Origin: Pseudoramibacter alactolyticus ATCC 23263
Lineage (GTDB): Bacteria > Bacillota > Clostridia > Eubacteriales > Eubacteriaceae
Direction of reading: 5' to 3'
Assembly (NCBI RefSeq): GCF_000185505.1
Contig: NZ_GL622359.1
Coordinates: 252,152 to 307,056, forward strand
DNA length: 54,905 bases
Below the pieces are notes generated by a model. That model was given only the letters and a program-made list of their open reading frames with translations. It was not told where the DNA came from and made no database searches. Positions 1-8,787 of this stretch are shown one piece after another (position 1 is the stretch's first letter; the number at the start of each line of letters is the position of its first letter). A program made the position numbers and the translations under genes.

Positions 1-3
1 TTA

Positions 4-81
<78 letters not shown>

Positions 82-91
82 TTGTATGAAA

Positions 92-126
92 GCGGGTATG
101 GCCCATACAGTCATACCCGCATTTTT
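92..126 (+). terminator. Hairpin between tRNA-Asn and tRNA-Glu
   Basis: GCGGGTATG (92-100) pairs with CATACCCGC (112-120), followed by ATTTTT. This looks like an intrinsic terminator or processing hairpin, so tRNA-Asn may be the last gene of a transcript that starts outside the window. Confidence 0.55.
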
Positions 127-131
127 GAAAA

Positions 132-206
132 GGCCCGTTGGTCAAGCGGTTAAGACATCGCCCTTTCACGGCGATAACGGGAGTTCGATTCTCCCACGGG
201 TCACCA
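132..206 (+). tRNA. tRNA-Glu (TTC)
   Basis: Acceptor GGCCCGT (132-138) pairs with ACGGGTC (196-202). The anticodon loop CTTTCAC gives TTC. The T-arm is GGGAGTTCGATTCTCCC and CCA is encoded at 204-206. Confidence 0.96.
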
Positions 207-213
207 TTATTGC

Positions 214-290
214 GGCCAGGTAGTTCAGTTGGTTAGAATGCCAGCCTGTCACGCTGGAGGTCGAGAGTTCGAATCTCTTCCTGGTCGCCA
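214..290 (+). tRNA. tRNA-Asp (GTC)
   Basis: Acceptor GGCCAGG (214-220) pairs with CCTGGTC (280-286). The anticodon loop CTGTCAC gives GTC. The T-arm is GAGAGTTCGAATCTCTT and CCA is encoded at 288-290. Confidence 0.96.
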
Positions 291-308
291 TTTTTTTTAT
301 GTTTTTTT

Positions 309-384
309 GCTGACGTGGCTCAATTGGCAGAGCAGCTGATTTGTAATCAGCAGGTTGGCGGTTCAAGTCCGCCCGTCAGCTCCA
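309..384 (+). tRNA. tRNA-Thr (TGT)
   Basis: Acceptor GCTGACG (309-315) pairs with CGTCAGC (374-380). The anticodon loop TTTGTAA gives TGT. CCA is encoded at 382-384. A second threonine tRNA, with anticodon CGT, lies at 43973. Confidence 0.96.
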
Positions 385-395
385 TTCTTTTGTTT

Positions 396-480
396 GGGGA
401 AATGCCCGAGTGGCTAAAGGGGGCGGACTGTAAATCCGTTGACTGAGTCTACGATGGTTCGAATCCATCTTTCCCCACCA
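396..480 (+). tRNA. tRNA-Tyr (GTA)
   Basis: This is a class II tRNA of 85 bases with a long variable arm. Acceptor GGGGAAA (396-402) pairs with TTTCCCC (470-476). The anticodon loop CTGTAAA gives GTA. CCA is encoded at 478-480. Confidence 0.96.
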
Positions 481-483
481 TTT

Positions 484-559
484 GATCCATTAGCTCAGTT
501 GGCAGAGCATCTGACTTTTAATCAGGGTGTCCGGGGTTCAAATCCCCGATGGATCACCA
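484..559 (+). tRNA. tRNA-Lys (TTT)
   Basis: Acceptor GATCCAT (484-490) pairs with ATGGATC (549-555). The anticodon loop CTTTTAA gives TTT. The T-arm is CGGGGTTCAAATCCCCG and CCA is encoded at 557-559. It is the last tRNA of the cluster. Confidence 0.96.
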
Positions 560-568
560 GGTGCAAAT

Positions 569-611
569 ATGCGTAAATCCTTAGTTATAAAGGGTTTGCG
601 CTTATTTTTTT
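569..611 (+). terminator. Terminator of the tRNA cluster
   Basis: GCGTAAATCC pairs with GGGTTTGCGC, allowing G-U pairs, and a run of seven T follows at 605-611. It sits 10 bases after the CCA of tRNA-Lys. Confidence 0.75.
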
Positions 612-754
612 GTCAAAGATAAAACTCTTGATTTTGGAATTATCGGGAGTAAACAAGATAAAAAGTTGGCCTAAGGATTGGTTATGCAAAAATTTGATAT
701 TTTTTGTGCTCATCGCAGTGGATGGTCCGTTCCGATATTCCTATGAGATAAATA

Positions 755-786
755 AAAACGCCATATTAAAATACGGCGTTTTTATT
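755..786. terminator. Bidirectional terminator at the 3' end of glyQS
   Basis: AAAAACGCC pairs with GGCGTTTTT around the small loop ATATTAAAATAC. On the minus strand it follows the glycyl-tRNA synthetase stop at 798 by about 15 bases. The bases 612-754 hold no gene that I recognise. A 63-codon frame crosses them without a ribosome binding site. Confidence 0.8.
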
Positions 787-797
787 TATCAGCGGAT

Positions 798-2183
798 TTA
801 GAAAGCGATTTTTTCTTCGATATAGGCTTTGACCTGGCCGATGGGCAAACGGATCTGTTCCATTGTGTCGCGGTCGCGGATGGTGACGGCATTGTCTTCG
901 AGGGTGTCAAAATCGATGGTGACGCACAACGGCGTGCCGATTTCGTCTTCGCGGCGGTAGCGTTTGCCGATACTGCCGGTTTCGTCGTAATCCACATTGA
1001 AATATTTGGCCAGATCGGCATAAACTTCGCGGGCCTTGTCGGAGAGCTTTTTCGACAGCGGCAGCACGGCGGCTTTATAGGCCGAAAGGAAGGGGTGAAT
1101 TTTCATGACGTTTCGGGTATCGCCGCCATCGAGTTTTTCGTGTTCAAGGGCGTCGCACAGGAAAGCGAGGAACATGCGGTCGGCGCCGAGGGACGGCTCG
1201 ATGACGTAGGGAATGTATTTTTCATTGGTTGCCGGATCCTGATAGCGCAGATCTTTGCCGGAGACATTTTCATGCTGGGTTAGGTCAAAGTCGGTGCGGT
1301 CGGCGATCCCCCAGAGTTCGCCCCAGCCGAAGGGAAATTGATATTCCACGTCGGTGGTGGCGTTGGAATAGTGGGAGAGTTCTTCCGGCGAGTGATCGCG
1401 GAAGCGCAGGTTTTCTTCTTTCATGCCAAGGGAGAACAGCCAGCTGCGGCAGTAATCTTTCCAATAGGTGAACCATTCGAGGTCGGTGCCGGGCTTGCAG
1501 AAAAATTCAAGTTCCATCTGTTCAAATTCGCGGGTGCGGAAGATGAAGTTGCCGGGCGTGATTTCGTTGCGGAAGGATTTTCCGATTTGCCCGATGCCGA
1601 AGGGCACGCGCTTGCGGGTGGTGCGCTGAGCGTTTTTAAAGTTGACGAAGATCCCCTGGGCGGTTTCCGGCCGCAGATACAGTTGGGAAGTGGAATCCTC
1701 GGTGACGCCCTGAAAGGTCTTGAACATCAGGTTGAACTGACGAATTTCGGTAAAATCGGATTCGCCGCAGTCCGGACAGGCAATGTGATGATCTTGGATG
1801 AAGGCTTCCATTTTTTCGTTGGACCAGCCGTCAACCACCACTTCTTCGCCTTTATCGTGGAAATAATCCTCGATGAGTTTGTCGGCGCGGAAACGGGACT
1901 TGCAGTGTTTGCAGTCCATCAGCGGATCGTTGAAGCCGCCGACATGGCCCGAGGCCACCCAGGTTTGGGGGTTCATCAGAATGGCCGCGTCCAGACCGAT
2001 GTTGTATGGTGATTCCTGAATAAACTTTTTCCACCAGGCGCGTTTAACGTTATTTTTTATTTCGACCCCGATCGGGCCGTAATCCCAACTGTTGGCAAGC
2101 CCGTCGTAAATTTCCGATCCCGGAAAGACGATACCGCGCATTTTGGCAAGGCTGACGATTTCGTTCATTGTGAAACTCGACAT
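798..2183 (-). CDS. glyQS: Glycyl-tRNA synthetase, dimeric class II type
   Basis: Charges tRNA-Gly with glycine in the cytoplasm. The 461-residue protein opens with a class II catalytic domain. The motif 2 region has the FRNE sequence, and the family's [13 protein letters not shown] start and WDYGPIG segment are present. The C-terminal anticodon-binding domain ends in [12 protein letters not shown]. Length is normal for the single-chain form found in many Firmicutes, which is not the alpha-beta tetramer. AGGAGGA lies about 12 bases before the ATG. The gene is single, divergent from the phosphate transporter at 2459, and followed by a hairpin terminator. I see no T-box leader in the short upstream region. 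Confidence 0.96.
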   Translation of the reverse strand: MSSFTMNEIVSLAKMRGIVFPGSEIYDGLANSWDYGPIGVEIKNNVKRAWWKKFIQESPYNIGLDAAILMNPQTWVASGHVGGFNDPLMDCKHCKSRFRADKLIEDYFHDKGEEVVVDGWSNEKMEAFIQDHHIACPDCGESDFTEIRQFNLMFKTFQGVTEDSTSQLYLRPETAQGIFVNFKNAQRTTRKRVPFGIGQIGKSFRNEITPGNFIFRTREFEQMELEFFCKPGTDLEWFTYWKDYCRSWLFSLGMKEENLRFRDHSPEELSHYSNATTDVEYQFPFGWGELWGIADRTDFDLTQHENVSGKDLRYQDPATNEKYIPYVIEPSLGADRMFLAFLCDALEHEKLDGGDTRNVMKIHPFLSAYKAAVLPLSKKLSDKAREVYADLAKYFNVDYDETGSIGKRYRREDEIGTPLCVTIDFDTLEDNAVTIRDRDTMEQIRLPIGQVKAYIEEKIAF

Positions 2184-2351
2184 GAAATAAGAGTCCTCCT
2201 AAAAATTATGATGTGCTCCCATTCTAACATAGATACGCCCCTTTTGCACAATCAAATTACACGGATTCGAGTGAATCGCCACTTGGCTTTTGAAATCAGC
2301 TCAGCCGAAAATTTTTAATCGACGTCAATTTGAAAATAATTTTTCTTGTGA

Positions 2352-2380
2352 TTAACTTTAGGAGCGATCCGTGGTAAAAT
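2352..2380 (+). promoter_or_regulatory. Sigma-A promoter for the Na/Pi cotransporter gene
   Basis: TTAACT (2352-2357), a 17-base spacer and TAAAAT (2375-2380) lie about 80 bases upstream of the ATG at 2459. Confidence 0.6.
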
Positions 2381-2458
2381 AAATCTTGATCTATGTAAAT
2401 TGGAAAATTCATTCAGTACGATTGGTATAAGCAAAAAAATGCAGTGAAGGAGTTTTAA

Positions 2459-4171
2459 ATGTTTGAAATCATTGTGGGGCTGATCGGCGGCCTGGGCCTG
2501 TTTATTTACGGGATGCAGATTATGAGCAATAGTCTGAAAGTAGTCGCTGGGAGCAAAATGAAGCGCCTCTTGGAAATTCTGACAGGGAATCGCTTCAAGG
2601 CTATTCTCTGCGGGATTGTCGTGACGATCATGGTACAAAGCTCCAGCACGACCACGGTTATGGTGGTTGGCTTTGTGAATGCGGCGCTGATGAACCTCAC
2701 CCAGGCAGCGGGCATCATTTTAGGAGCCAACATCGGGACGACCCTCATGGCACAGCTCATTGCCTTTAATATGGATTTCATCGGACCGGTGCTCATCGGC
2801 ATCGGTGTCATCACTTCACTGATCGGCAAACGCAAGCACACCCGGGATATTGGGACCATTCTCTTGGGCATTGGGATTATCTTTTTCGGCATTTCCACGA
2901 TGAGCGAGGTGATGGCGCCGCTCAAAGACAATGTGATTTTCAAAAATTGGCTGGTAACCTATGGCAAAAACCCCATTCTCGGGCTATTGATCGGCACCGT
3001 GATCACCGGGGTGATGCAAAGCTCCGGTGCGACTTTGGGGATGCTCCAGGCGCTGGCGATTTCCGGCATTTTTGCCGATGTTTCCGGGACGGCAGCCATT
3101 CAGATCTGCATTCCGATGATGCTCGGCACCAATATCGGGACCTGTGTTACGGCGATGCTGTCGTCCGTCGGGACTTCCCGGGCAGCGCGTAATGCAGCGC
3201 TGATTCATTTGTTTGTTAATATTTTCGGCTCGATCTGGGTGCTTTGCCTCTTTGGTGTTCTGGACGCTTTTAATATCAATCCGGTCTATCAGGCTTTGGT
3301 GAACATCTCCGGCACCATGAAGACCAGCAGCGGCCAGGTCATTCCCAATGTCGCCAGACAGATCGCCATGTCCCACACCTTCTTCAATGTGTTCAACATG
3401 ATTGTGATGCTGCCGGTGATCGACAAATTTGTCGCGTTTTTAGAAAAGCATTCGCCGGACGAAACCGAAGGGGACCGCGGCCTGCAGCTGGACGACCGTC
3501 TGCTTAACAACCCGGCGGTGGCCATCGGCCAGCTGACCAATGAACTTGTTCACCTGGCAGAAATGGCCGGCAAAAACTTGAAGCTCTCCTTTGAGGCTCT
3601 GAGTAATAATGACGAAAAGGCGATCGAGAAGGTCTATGAGCGGGAAGAACGCATCGATGAGCATGAACACGGGATCATCGACTTTATCGTCCGCTTGACC
3701 AATTTGAATGTCTCCCAGGAAGAAAACGACAAGCTGGCGGTGTATTTGCAGTGTGCCCACGATCTTGAGCGCATTGGCGACCATGCAGAAAATATCGTCG
3801 AAATGGCTCAGACTCAAATTGACGAAGATATTGATATGACAGCTGACGCCATCGACGAGCTTAAGAAGCTGAGCGATTTGATTCTTGGCATCGTGGCCAA
3901 CGTTCAGGAAGTGATTCGTTCAGAAGACAACAAACTTTGCGAACAAATTTATCGTGACGAAGAAATTTCTGACGATATGACAGAAGCCTATAAAAACGCG
4001 CACATCAAGCGTCTGGCAGATGGCCAGTGCAATGCGGATAGCTCGGCGATTTATTTTGATTTATTGGTCGATCTCGAAAGAGTGGGGGACCACTCGGCCA
4101 ATATTGCAGAGCATATTCAGAGTCTGCATGCGGCCAATCAGGTCAACGAAATCGAAGGCGTTATTTATTAA
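2459..4171 (+). CDS. Na/Pi cotransporter family protein with PhoU-like domain
   Basis: Predicted inner-membrane sodium-phosphate symporter of the NptA/PNaS family, 570 residues. The N-terminal 330 residues hold about eight membrane segments. They include the two inverted QSSS-type repeats, seen here as VQSSSTTTVMVVGF near residue 60 and MQSSGATLGMLQ near residue 187. Residues 350-560 are helical and charged, with the two-part PhoU-like pattern (HDLERIGDHAENIVEMA and LERVGDHSANIAEHI). The family imports phosphate; the PhoU part may gate it. AAGGAG lies 7 bases before the ATG. It is a single gene with its own promoter and a strong terminator. Confidence 0.9.
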   Translation: MFEIIVGLIGGLGLFIYGMQIMSNSLKVVAGSKMKRLLEILTGNRFKAILCGIVVTIMVQSSSTTTVMVVGFVNAALMNLTQAAGIILGANIGTTLMAQLIAFNMDFIGPVLIGIGVITSLIGKRKHTRDIGTILLGIGIIFFGISTMSEVMAPLKDNVIFKNWLVTYGKNPILGLLIGTVITGVMQSSGATLGMLQALAISGIFADVSGTAAIQICIPMMLGTNIGTCVTAMLSSVGTSRAARNAALIHLFVNIFGSIWVLCLFGVLDAFNINPVYQALVNISGTMKTSSGQVIPNVARQIAMSHTFFNVFNMIVMLPVIDKFVAFLEKHSPDETEGDRGLQLDDRLLNNPAVAIGQLTNELVHLAEMAGKNLKLSFEALSNNDEKAIEKVYEREERIDEHEHGIIDFIVRLTNLNVSQEENDKLAVYLQCAHDLERIGDHAENIVEMAQTQIDEDIDMTADAIDELKKLSDLILGIVANVQEVIRSEDNKLCEQIYRDEEISDDMTEAYKNAHIKRLADGQCNADSSAIYFDLLVDLERVGDHSANIAEHIQSLHAANQVNEIEGVIY

Positions 4172-4184
4172 GAAGAACATCCTT

Positions 4185-4220
4185 AAAAGCCCGACCCCAG
4201 AATTGGGGTCGGGCTTTTGG
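4185..4220 (+). terminator. Terminator after the Na/Pi cotransporter gene
   Basis: A 15-base stem AAAAGCCCGACCCCA (4185-4199) pairs with TGGGGTCGGGCTTTT (4204-4218). Confidence 0.9.
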
Positions 4221-4376
4221 TTTATGAAAAAAATTATGTGTTATATACCAAGTGAATATGTATCGGTCGGCAATCAAGGCACATCCTCTGCGAATGAATT
4301 AAGGGGATTGGTCGTATTTTATGATAAAATAACAAAAATGCAATCGATGATGGAGAAAAGACCAAAGGAGGCTGCA

Positions 4377-5252
4377 ATGGCGGAAGACTGCAAAGACAAG
4401 GCAGAAAAGTTCTCAATTGGAACAGTGGCGACGTTATGCCATATTTCGGTAAAGACACTGCGATATTATGATAAAATTGATTTGCTAAAGCCTCAGTATC
4501 GTAAGGAAACCAGCAATTACCGCTATTATAGCAAAGAACAATTGACGACGGTTTATATGATCAGACGTTTGCGCTCATTGGGATTTCCGCTAAAAGATAT
4601 TCAGGCTATTTTAAACGCGCGCACGTTGGACGGCATGTTGGAACGTGTCGGCAGCCAATTAAAGGCGATCGAGGCGGAGATTGCCGATCTGCAGATGCGG
4701 CATCGGGAAATTGCCCTGTTTGAGCAGCGGATCCAAACGGGATGTGATTATCTGCGAGAGCATCGCGAACATCAGGAGGCGCAGCCGTCGTTCCAATTGA
4801 TGACGCTGCCGGAAATTTATTTGTTCAGCAAGCAAAAGATGATCGCCTCCTATCGCAACGAAGAGGTTAATCTTGAAAATTGGATTCAAATTGTCGAAGA
4901 TGCCAAAAGAGCGGCCGTTTCACCGGTCGGTTCGGTTTTTGTCACCTTTCATTCGGAAATCTTCGGCCAGTTTCTTCAAAATGATTGCGATGTGGAATAC
5001 AGCATTCGCGTATCGCCGGAGGATCGTGATGCGCCGGGTGTGCGCGTCTTTGGCGGCATCGAGGCGGCAACCACCTTGCATTTCGGAGATTACCACGATA
5101 TTATCCACACCTATATCGGTTTAAAGCGCTGGATCGAAGCGCAGGGGTATCACGTGAGCGGTTATGCGACGGAGGAATTTATCGTTTCTCCCATCGACGT
5201 AGGGCGCAGCGAAGACCATGTGACGCGAATCATGATTCCGGTCAGCCGGTAA
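4377..5252 (+). CDS. MerR-family regulator with effector-binding C-terminal domain
   Basis: Predicted DNA-binding regulator of 291 residues. Near residues 13-80 is a MerR winged-helix domain, with IGTVATLCHISVKTLRYYD followed by the wing sequence SNYRYYSKEQ. A coiled coil follows to about residue 130. The last 150 residues resemble the GyrI/BmrR-like domain that binds hydrophobic or cationic ligands. AAAGGAGG sits just before ATG 4377, which decides this start. The frame is open further upstream, but that part crosses the preceding terminator and is not likely coding. No neighbouring target gene is obvious, so the regulon is unknown. Confidence 0.88.
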   Translation: MAEDCKDKAEKFSIGTVATLCHISVKTLRYYDKIDLLKPQYRKETSNYRYYSKEQLTTVYMIRRLRSLGFPLKDIQAILNARTLDGMLERVGSQLKAIEAEIADLQMRHREIALFEQRIQTGCDYLREHREHQEAQPSFQLMTLPEIYLFSKQKMIASYRNEEVNLENWIQIVEDAKRAAVSPVGSVFVTFHSEIFGQFLQNDCDVEYSIRVSPEDRDAPGVRVFGGIEAATTLHFGDYHDIIHTYIGLKRWIEAQGYHVSGYATEEFIVSPIDVGRSEDHVTRIMIPVSR

Positions 5253-5263
5253 TCAACAAGATT

Positions 5264-5291
5264 AAAGTCTCTCATAAGGGGAGACTTTTTT
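5264..5291 (+). terminator. Terminator of the MerR gene
   Basis: AAAGTCTC (5264-5271) pairs with GGAGACTTT, followed by six T. Confidence 0.8.
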
Positions 5292-5677
5292 AGTTGCAAA
5301 AGGTTTCAGTAAAATTCGGCATTCATGCGGAAAAATGGGAAAATACAATTTTTTTTGCGGAACTAATAGAGGATCAGTTGAAAAAGGATGAAATTTTATA
5401 GACTGCATTTGAAAAATATATTGACATACGTCAATGTTTGAAAATTGGGCAGGAAAATTTCATTAAAAAATCCGGAGAGTATCCGAAAGATTGGAAGAAC
5501 TCTTTTGACAAGAAAATATCAAGAGGCCTTGACTTGCCACTTTCAGGAAGGTTTAAAATTAAAACATCATCAAAATCAGCGACAAGCAAAAAACCGACAA
5601 TTTCGATAAAAGACACGATTGCGATGGTGGCGCCGAAAACAGTGAATGGTTAAATTGAGTTGAAAGGAGAGGATGGC
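5292..5677. other. Intergenic stretch with possible gene debris
   Basis: About 385 bases lie between the MerR terminator and the pyrimidine operon. On the plus strand a frame ending in a TAG near 5400 reads like a protein C-terminus (FGIHAEKWENTIFFAELIED), with no start. A further 71-codon frame covers 5438-5653 without a ribosome binding site. The minus strand of the same part can be read as a hydrophobic segment. I recognise none of these. TTGACATACGTCAA near 5421-5434 is a small palindrome. The operon promoter should lie here, but I cannot fix it. Confidence 0.3.
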
Positions 5678-6196
5678 ATGGGAGCAGGATTTATATTTTC
5701 GACGGCTTTTGGTACGGCTGTGGTGTGTGGATTATGGACAGGGGTCTGCGCCGGTGCAGCGTCCCCGATGTTAGTCACCTGGGTCGGGTTTGTGGGCTGC
5801 ACGTCCTACTTTACCGCCGGATGCGGGCGCAATGGTTTTATTCGGTCGCTGTGCAGCAATTATATGGGGATTCTCATCGGATGTACAATCATCGCTTTAG
5901 GCAATGTCGTTTCGAGCGGCGTGCTCTTCAGCGCATTGTGTACCGGATTTTTCTCCGGCGTGATTTGTTATTTGTCTCACTGTGATTTGACCAAAGTGGC
6001 GGCCTGCACCTTTATGGGCGGGTTTTCGGCCTTTGCCACCGGCGGCAATTGGCAGATGCTGATGCTTTGCTTGCTGCTCGGCAATTTTGTGGGGCTTGGC
6101 AGCGATTACCTGGGACGCTTTTTTTACAGCAAAGTTTATCGTGGCAAGACCGACAAGGAAGATTGGGTGATTTTCAAATTGCCGGAAGAAAACTGA
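5678..6196 (+). CDS. DUF1097 membrane protein, first gene of the pyrimidine operon
   Basis: A 172-residue integral membrane protein with five or six hydrophobic helices. It matches the DUF1097 family (E. coli YcdZ is a member), whose function is unknown. The sequence is rich in Gly, Cys and small residues (TSYFTAGCGRNGF, ATGGNWQMLMLCLLLGN). The tail KTDKEDWVIFKLPEEN is polar. AAAGGAG ends 9 bases before ATG 5678, which I prefer to the in-frame TTG at 5660. It lies 66 bases before preT on the same strand. Inference: it may move uracil, thymine or a breakdown product, or be a helper of the ThrE-like pair further down. Confidence 0.75.
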   Translation: MGAGFIFSTAFGTAVVCGLWTGVCAGAASPMLVTWVGFVGCTSYFTAGCGRNGFIRSLCSNYMGILIGCTIIALGNVVSSGVLFSALCTGFFSGVICYLSHCDLTKVAACTFMGGFSAFATGGNWQMLMLCLLLGNFVGLGSDYLGRFFYSKVYRGKTDKEDWVIFKLPEEN

Positions 6197-6262
6197 CAAA
6201 ATCGTGTAACCGCAGCCGACAAGGGCACTGCTTGGCTGCAAAGGAAAAAGAAGGAGAGAGAT

Positions 6263-7480
6263 ATGAGTAAAGTAATTGAGAGAGCGTATGCCGCGGAAAA
6301 GGAAAAAGCTTTTGATTATCGCCGCGCGATGGAAGAAGCAGCTCGCTGCCTCTTGTGCGAGGATGCTCCCTGTAGCAAGGGCTGCCCGGCCGGCACGGAT
6401 CCGGGGAAATTTATTCGTTCGCTGCGATTTAAGAATGTGAAGGGCGCGGCGGAAACGATTCGCGAAAACAATCCGCTGGGCGGTTCCTGCGCGATGGTTT
6501 GTCCTTACGACCGGATGTGTGAAGAAGCATGCAGCCGCTGCGGTATCGACAAGCCGATTCAAATCGGCGCCATTCAACGTTATCTGGTGGAGATGGAAGC
6601 CAGAGATGCCATGCGTTTTGTAAAAGCGGGCAAACCGACGGGCAAACGCGTGGCTTGCGTCGGAGCCGGGCCGGCATCGCTGGCCTGCGCCAGAGAGCTC
6701 GCGCGCCGCGGCGTGGCCGTCACGATTTTTGAAGCCAGGGAAAAAGCCGGCGGCGTACTCAGCTACGGCATCACGCCGACGCGCCTGCCCCAGGAAATGA
6801 TTGATCACGATATTCAGTTGATTAAAGATCTGGGCGTGATCTTTGAATTTAACACGCCGGTGGATTTTGCCAAATTGGACGAGCTTCGCCAGACGTATGA
6901 CGCGGTCTTTGTCGGGGTCGGTCTTTGGGCCGCGAAAAAGCCGAGCTTGCCGGGGGACGATCTTGAAGGCGTGGAAACCGCTCTCGATTTTCTGGCCAGG
7001 GCGCGCACGTGTCCGGATGCCATGGATCTGCCGGATCACGTGGTGGTCATCGGCGGGGGGAACGTCGCCATGGACTGCGCCACCACCGCCAAGCAGCTGG
7101 GCGCGGAAAAGGCGGCCATCGTCTATCGGCGCAGTGTTGCTGAAGCGCCGGCCGATATGGATGAAATTCGCTTCGTGCAGAATATGGGCGTGCCGATTCA
7201 CACCGAGTTCGCGCCGGAGGCCATTCTGGGCGAGGGCGGCAAAGTGGCCGGCCTGGCCTGCAGGAGCCGCGACGGTTATTCCGAAATGAAGATCAAGGCA
7301 GATCGCATTGTTTTTGCCATCGGTCAGAAACAGACCGATGATTATGCCCATCTCGCCGCCGCCGGCAACCTTTATATCGGAGGCGACGATGCTCACGATC
7401 AGGGGGCGACGGTGGTGGAAGCCGTTGCCGAAGGCAAAACGGCCGCAGAAGCGATGCTCAGCCGGATGGGCTTGGTGTAA
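6263..7480 (+). CDS. preT: NAD-dependent dihydropyrimidine dehydrogenase, PreT subunit
   Basis: Reductase subunit of the bacterial enzyme that reduces uracil to dihydrouracil, or thymine to dihydrothymine, with NADH. The 405-residue chain starts with the cysteine-rich iron-sulfur region (CLLCEDAPCSKGCPAGTDP, then CAMVCPYDRMCEEACSR). An FAD-binding Rossmann motif follows (GAGPASLACARELARRG, near residue 133), then a NAD-binding motif (VVIGGGNVAMD, near 260). Length is close to E. coli PreT. GGAGAG precedes the ATG, and the stop is 15 bases before preA. It passes electrons to PreA in a PreT-PreA complex. Confidence 0.93.
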   Translation: MSKVIERAYAAEKEKAFDYRRAMEEAARCLLCEDAPCSKGCPAGTDPGKFIRSLRFKNVKGAAETIRENNPLGGSCAMVCPYDRMCEEACSRCGIDKPIQIGAIQRYLVEMEARDAMRFVKAGKPTGKRVACVGAGPASLACARELARRGVAVTIFEAREKAGGVLSYGITPTRLPQEMIDHDIQLIKDLGVIFEFNTPVDFAKLDELRQTYDAVFVGVGLWAAKKPSLPGDDLEGVETALDFLARARTCPDAMDLPDHVVVIGGGNVAMDCATTAKQLGAEKAAIVYRRSVAEAPADMDEIRFVQNMGVPIHTEFAPEAILGEGGKVAGLACRSRDGYSEMKIKADRIVFAIGQKQTDDYAHLAAAGNLYIGGDDAHDQGATVVEAVAEGKTAAEAMLSRMGLV

Positions 7481-7495
7481 GAAAGGACGATTCTC

Positions 7496-8752
7496 ATGAC
7501 GTTAAAAAAAGATTTATCCATTGATTTCCTCGGCGTGAAGTGTGAAAATCCCTTCTTTCTTTCCTCTTCGCCCGTCGGATCCAACTACGACATGTGCCGC
7601 AAGGCTTTGGAAGCCGGCTGGGGCGGCATCTATTACAAAACCATTTCCGTTTATATTCCCAACGAGTGCTCGCCGCGATTCGATATCGCCAGCAAGGAAG
7701 GCACCCCGTGGACCGGTTTTAAAAACATGGAACAGACCTCGGATAAACCCAACGAAGTCAACTTCGGCTATATTAAAAAGTTGAAGGAAGACTTTCCGAG
7801 CAAGGTGATCGTCTCCAGCATCATGGGCAGCACCGATGAAGAATGGGCATTTTTGGCCAGAGAATCCGAAAAGGCCGGTGCGGACCTCATTGAATGCAAC
7901 TTTTCCTGCCCGCAGATGACTTCTTCCACCATGGGTTCCGACGTCGGGCAGAATCCGGATTTGGTCAAACATTATTGTGAGGTGGTGTCGGCGGCGACGT
8001 GCCTGCCGGTGATTGCGAAGATGACGCCGAACATCGGCAATATGGAGATCCCGGCCCGGGCGGCCATCGAAGGCGGCGCCAAAGGAATCGCGGCCATCAA
8101 TACAGTGAAGGCCATCACCAATCTCGATATTGATAAAATGGTGGGGATGCCCATTGTCAACGGGAAGTCGGCGGTCTCCGGTTATTCCGGCGCTGCGGTG
8201 AAGCCCATCGCCCTGCGCTTTATCAGCGACCTGAAACATGATCCGGTGCTCAAGGACGTGCCGCTGACCGGTGTCGGCGGGATTGAAACCTGGCGCGACT
8301 GTCTTGAGTTTCTGATGCTCGGCGCGGAGAATCTCCAAGTGACCACCGCCGTCATGCAGTACGGTTATCGCATCGTCGAGGATATGATCAGCGGGCTCTC
8401 CCACTTCATGGAAGACCACGGCATCGATCGGCTGCGGGATCTTGTCGGTGTGGCGCTCAAAAACATCATCAGCGCAGAAGAGCTGGATCGCTCCTACAAG
8501 GTGCTGGTGCAAATCAATGAAGACAAATGTGTGGGCTGCGGCCGGTGCTACGTCTCCTGCTACGACGGCGGGCATCAGGCGATTCAATTCGATTCACAGG
8601 CGCGTCGAGCTACCATCGACGAAGACAAATGTGTGGGCTGTCACCTTTGCCTGAACGTCTGCCCGGTGATGGATTGCATCACACCCGGGAAGATTGTGTT
8701 CAAAGACGGGGAGGCGCCTCACGATTTATCGCTTAAAACCCAATACTTATAA
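7496..8752 (+). CDS. preA: NAD-dependent dihydropyrimidine dehydrogenase, PreA subunit
   Basis: Catalytic subunit, 418 residues. Residues 1-310 form an FMN-binding TIM barrel of the dihydroorotate dehydrogenase type. The NFSCPQM motif carries the cysteine that acts as acid in dihydropyrimidine dehydrogenases. The C-terminal part is a 2x[4Fe-4S] ferredoxin domain ([11 protein letters not shown] and [13 protein letters not shown]). This is the domain order of E. coli PreA and of the C-terminal half of mammalian DPD. AAAGGA lies just before the ATG. It sits between preT and the dihydropyrimidinase gene. Confidence 0.93.
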   Translation: MTLKKDLSIDFLGVKCENPFFLSSSPVGSNYDMCRKALEAGWGGIYYKTISVYIPNECSPRFDIASKEGTPWTGFKNMEQTSDKPNEVNFGYIKKLKEDFPSKVIVSSIMGSTDEEWAFLARESEKAGADLIECNFSCPQMTSSTMGSDVGQNPDLVKHYCEVVSAATCLPVIAKMTPNIGNMEIPARAAIEGGAKGIAAINTVKAITNLDIDKMVGMPIVNGKSAVSGYSGAAVKPIALRFISDLKHDPVLKDVPLTGVGGIETWRDCLEFLMLGAENLQVTTAVMQYGYRIVEDMISGLSHFMEDHGIDRLRDLVGVALKNIISAEELDRSYKVLVQINEDKCVGCGRCYVSCYDGGHQAIQFDSQARRATIDEDKCVGCHLCLNVCPVMDCITPGKIVFKDGEAPHDLSLKTQYL

Positions 8753-8787
8753 GCATCGGGTTTCAATAAAAAAACAGGAGGGACAGA

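Noticed and set aside
610..801. 63-codon frame after the tRNA cluster
   Set aside because: It begins in the T run of a terminator, has no ribosome binding site and ends across the glyQS terminator hairpin.
1338..2012. 224-codon plus-strand frame opposite glycyl-tRNA synthetase
   Set aside because: Fully antisense to a certain gene. Its protein-like look follows from the codon bias of that gene.
2184..2458. T-box leader for glyQS
   Set aside because: The leader space is short and has neither the T-box consensus nor a terminator near the start codon.
5897..7396. Long open frame (499 codons) on the minus strand opposite the DUF1097 and preT genes
   Set aside because: It lies antisense to preT, which has clear cofactor motifs. 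The product is rich in His, Arg and Ala with no domain, which is typical of a GC-rich codon shadow.
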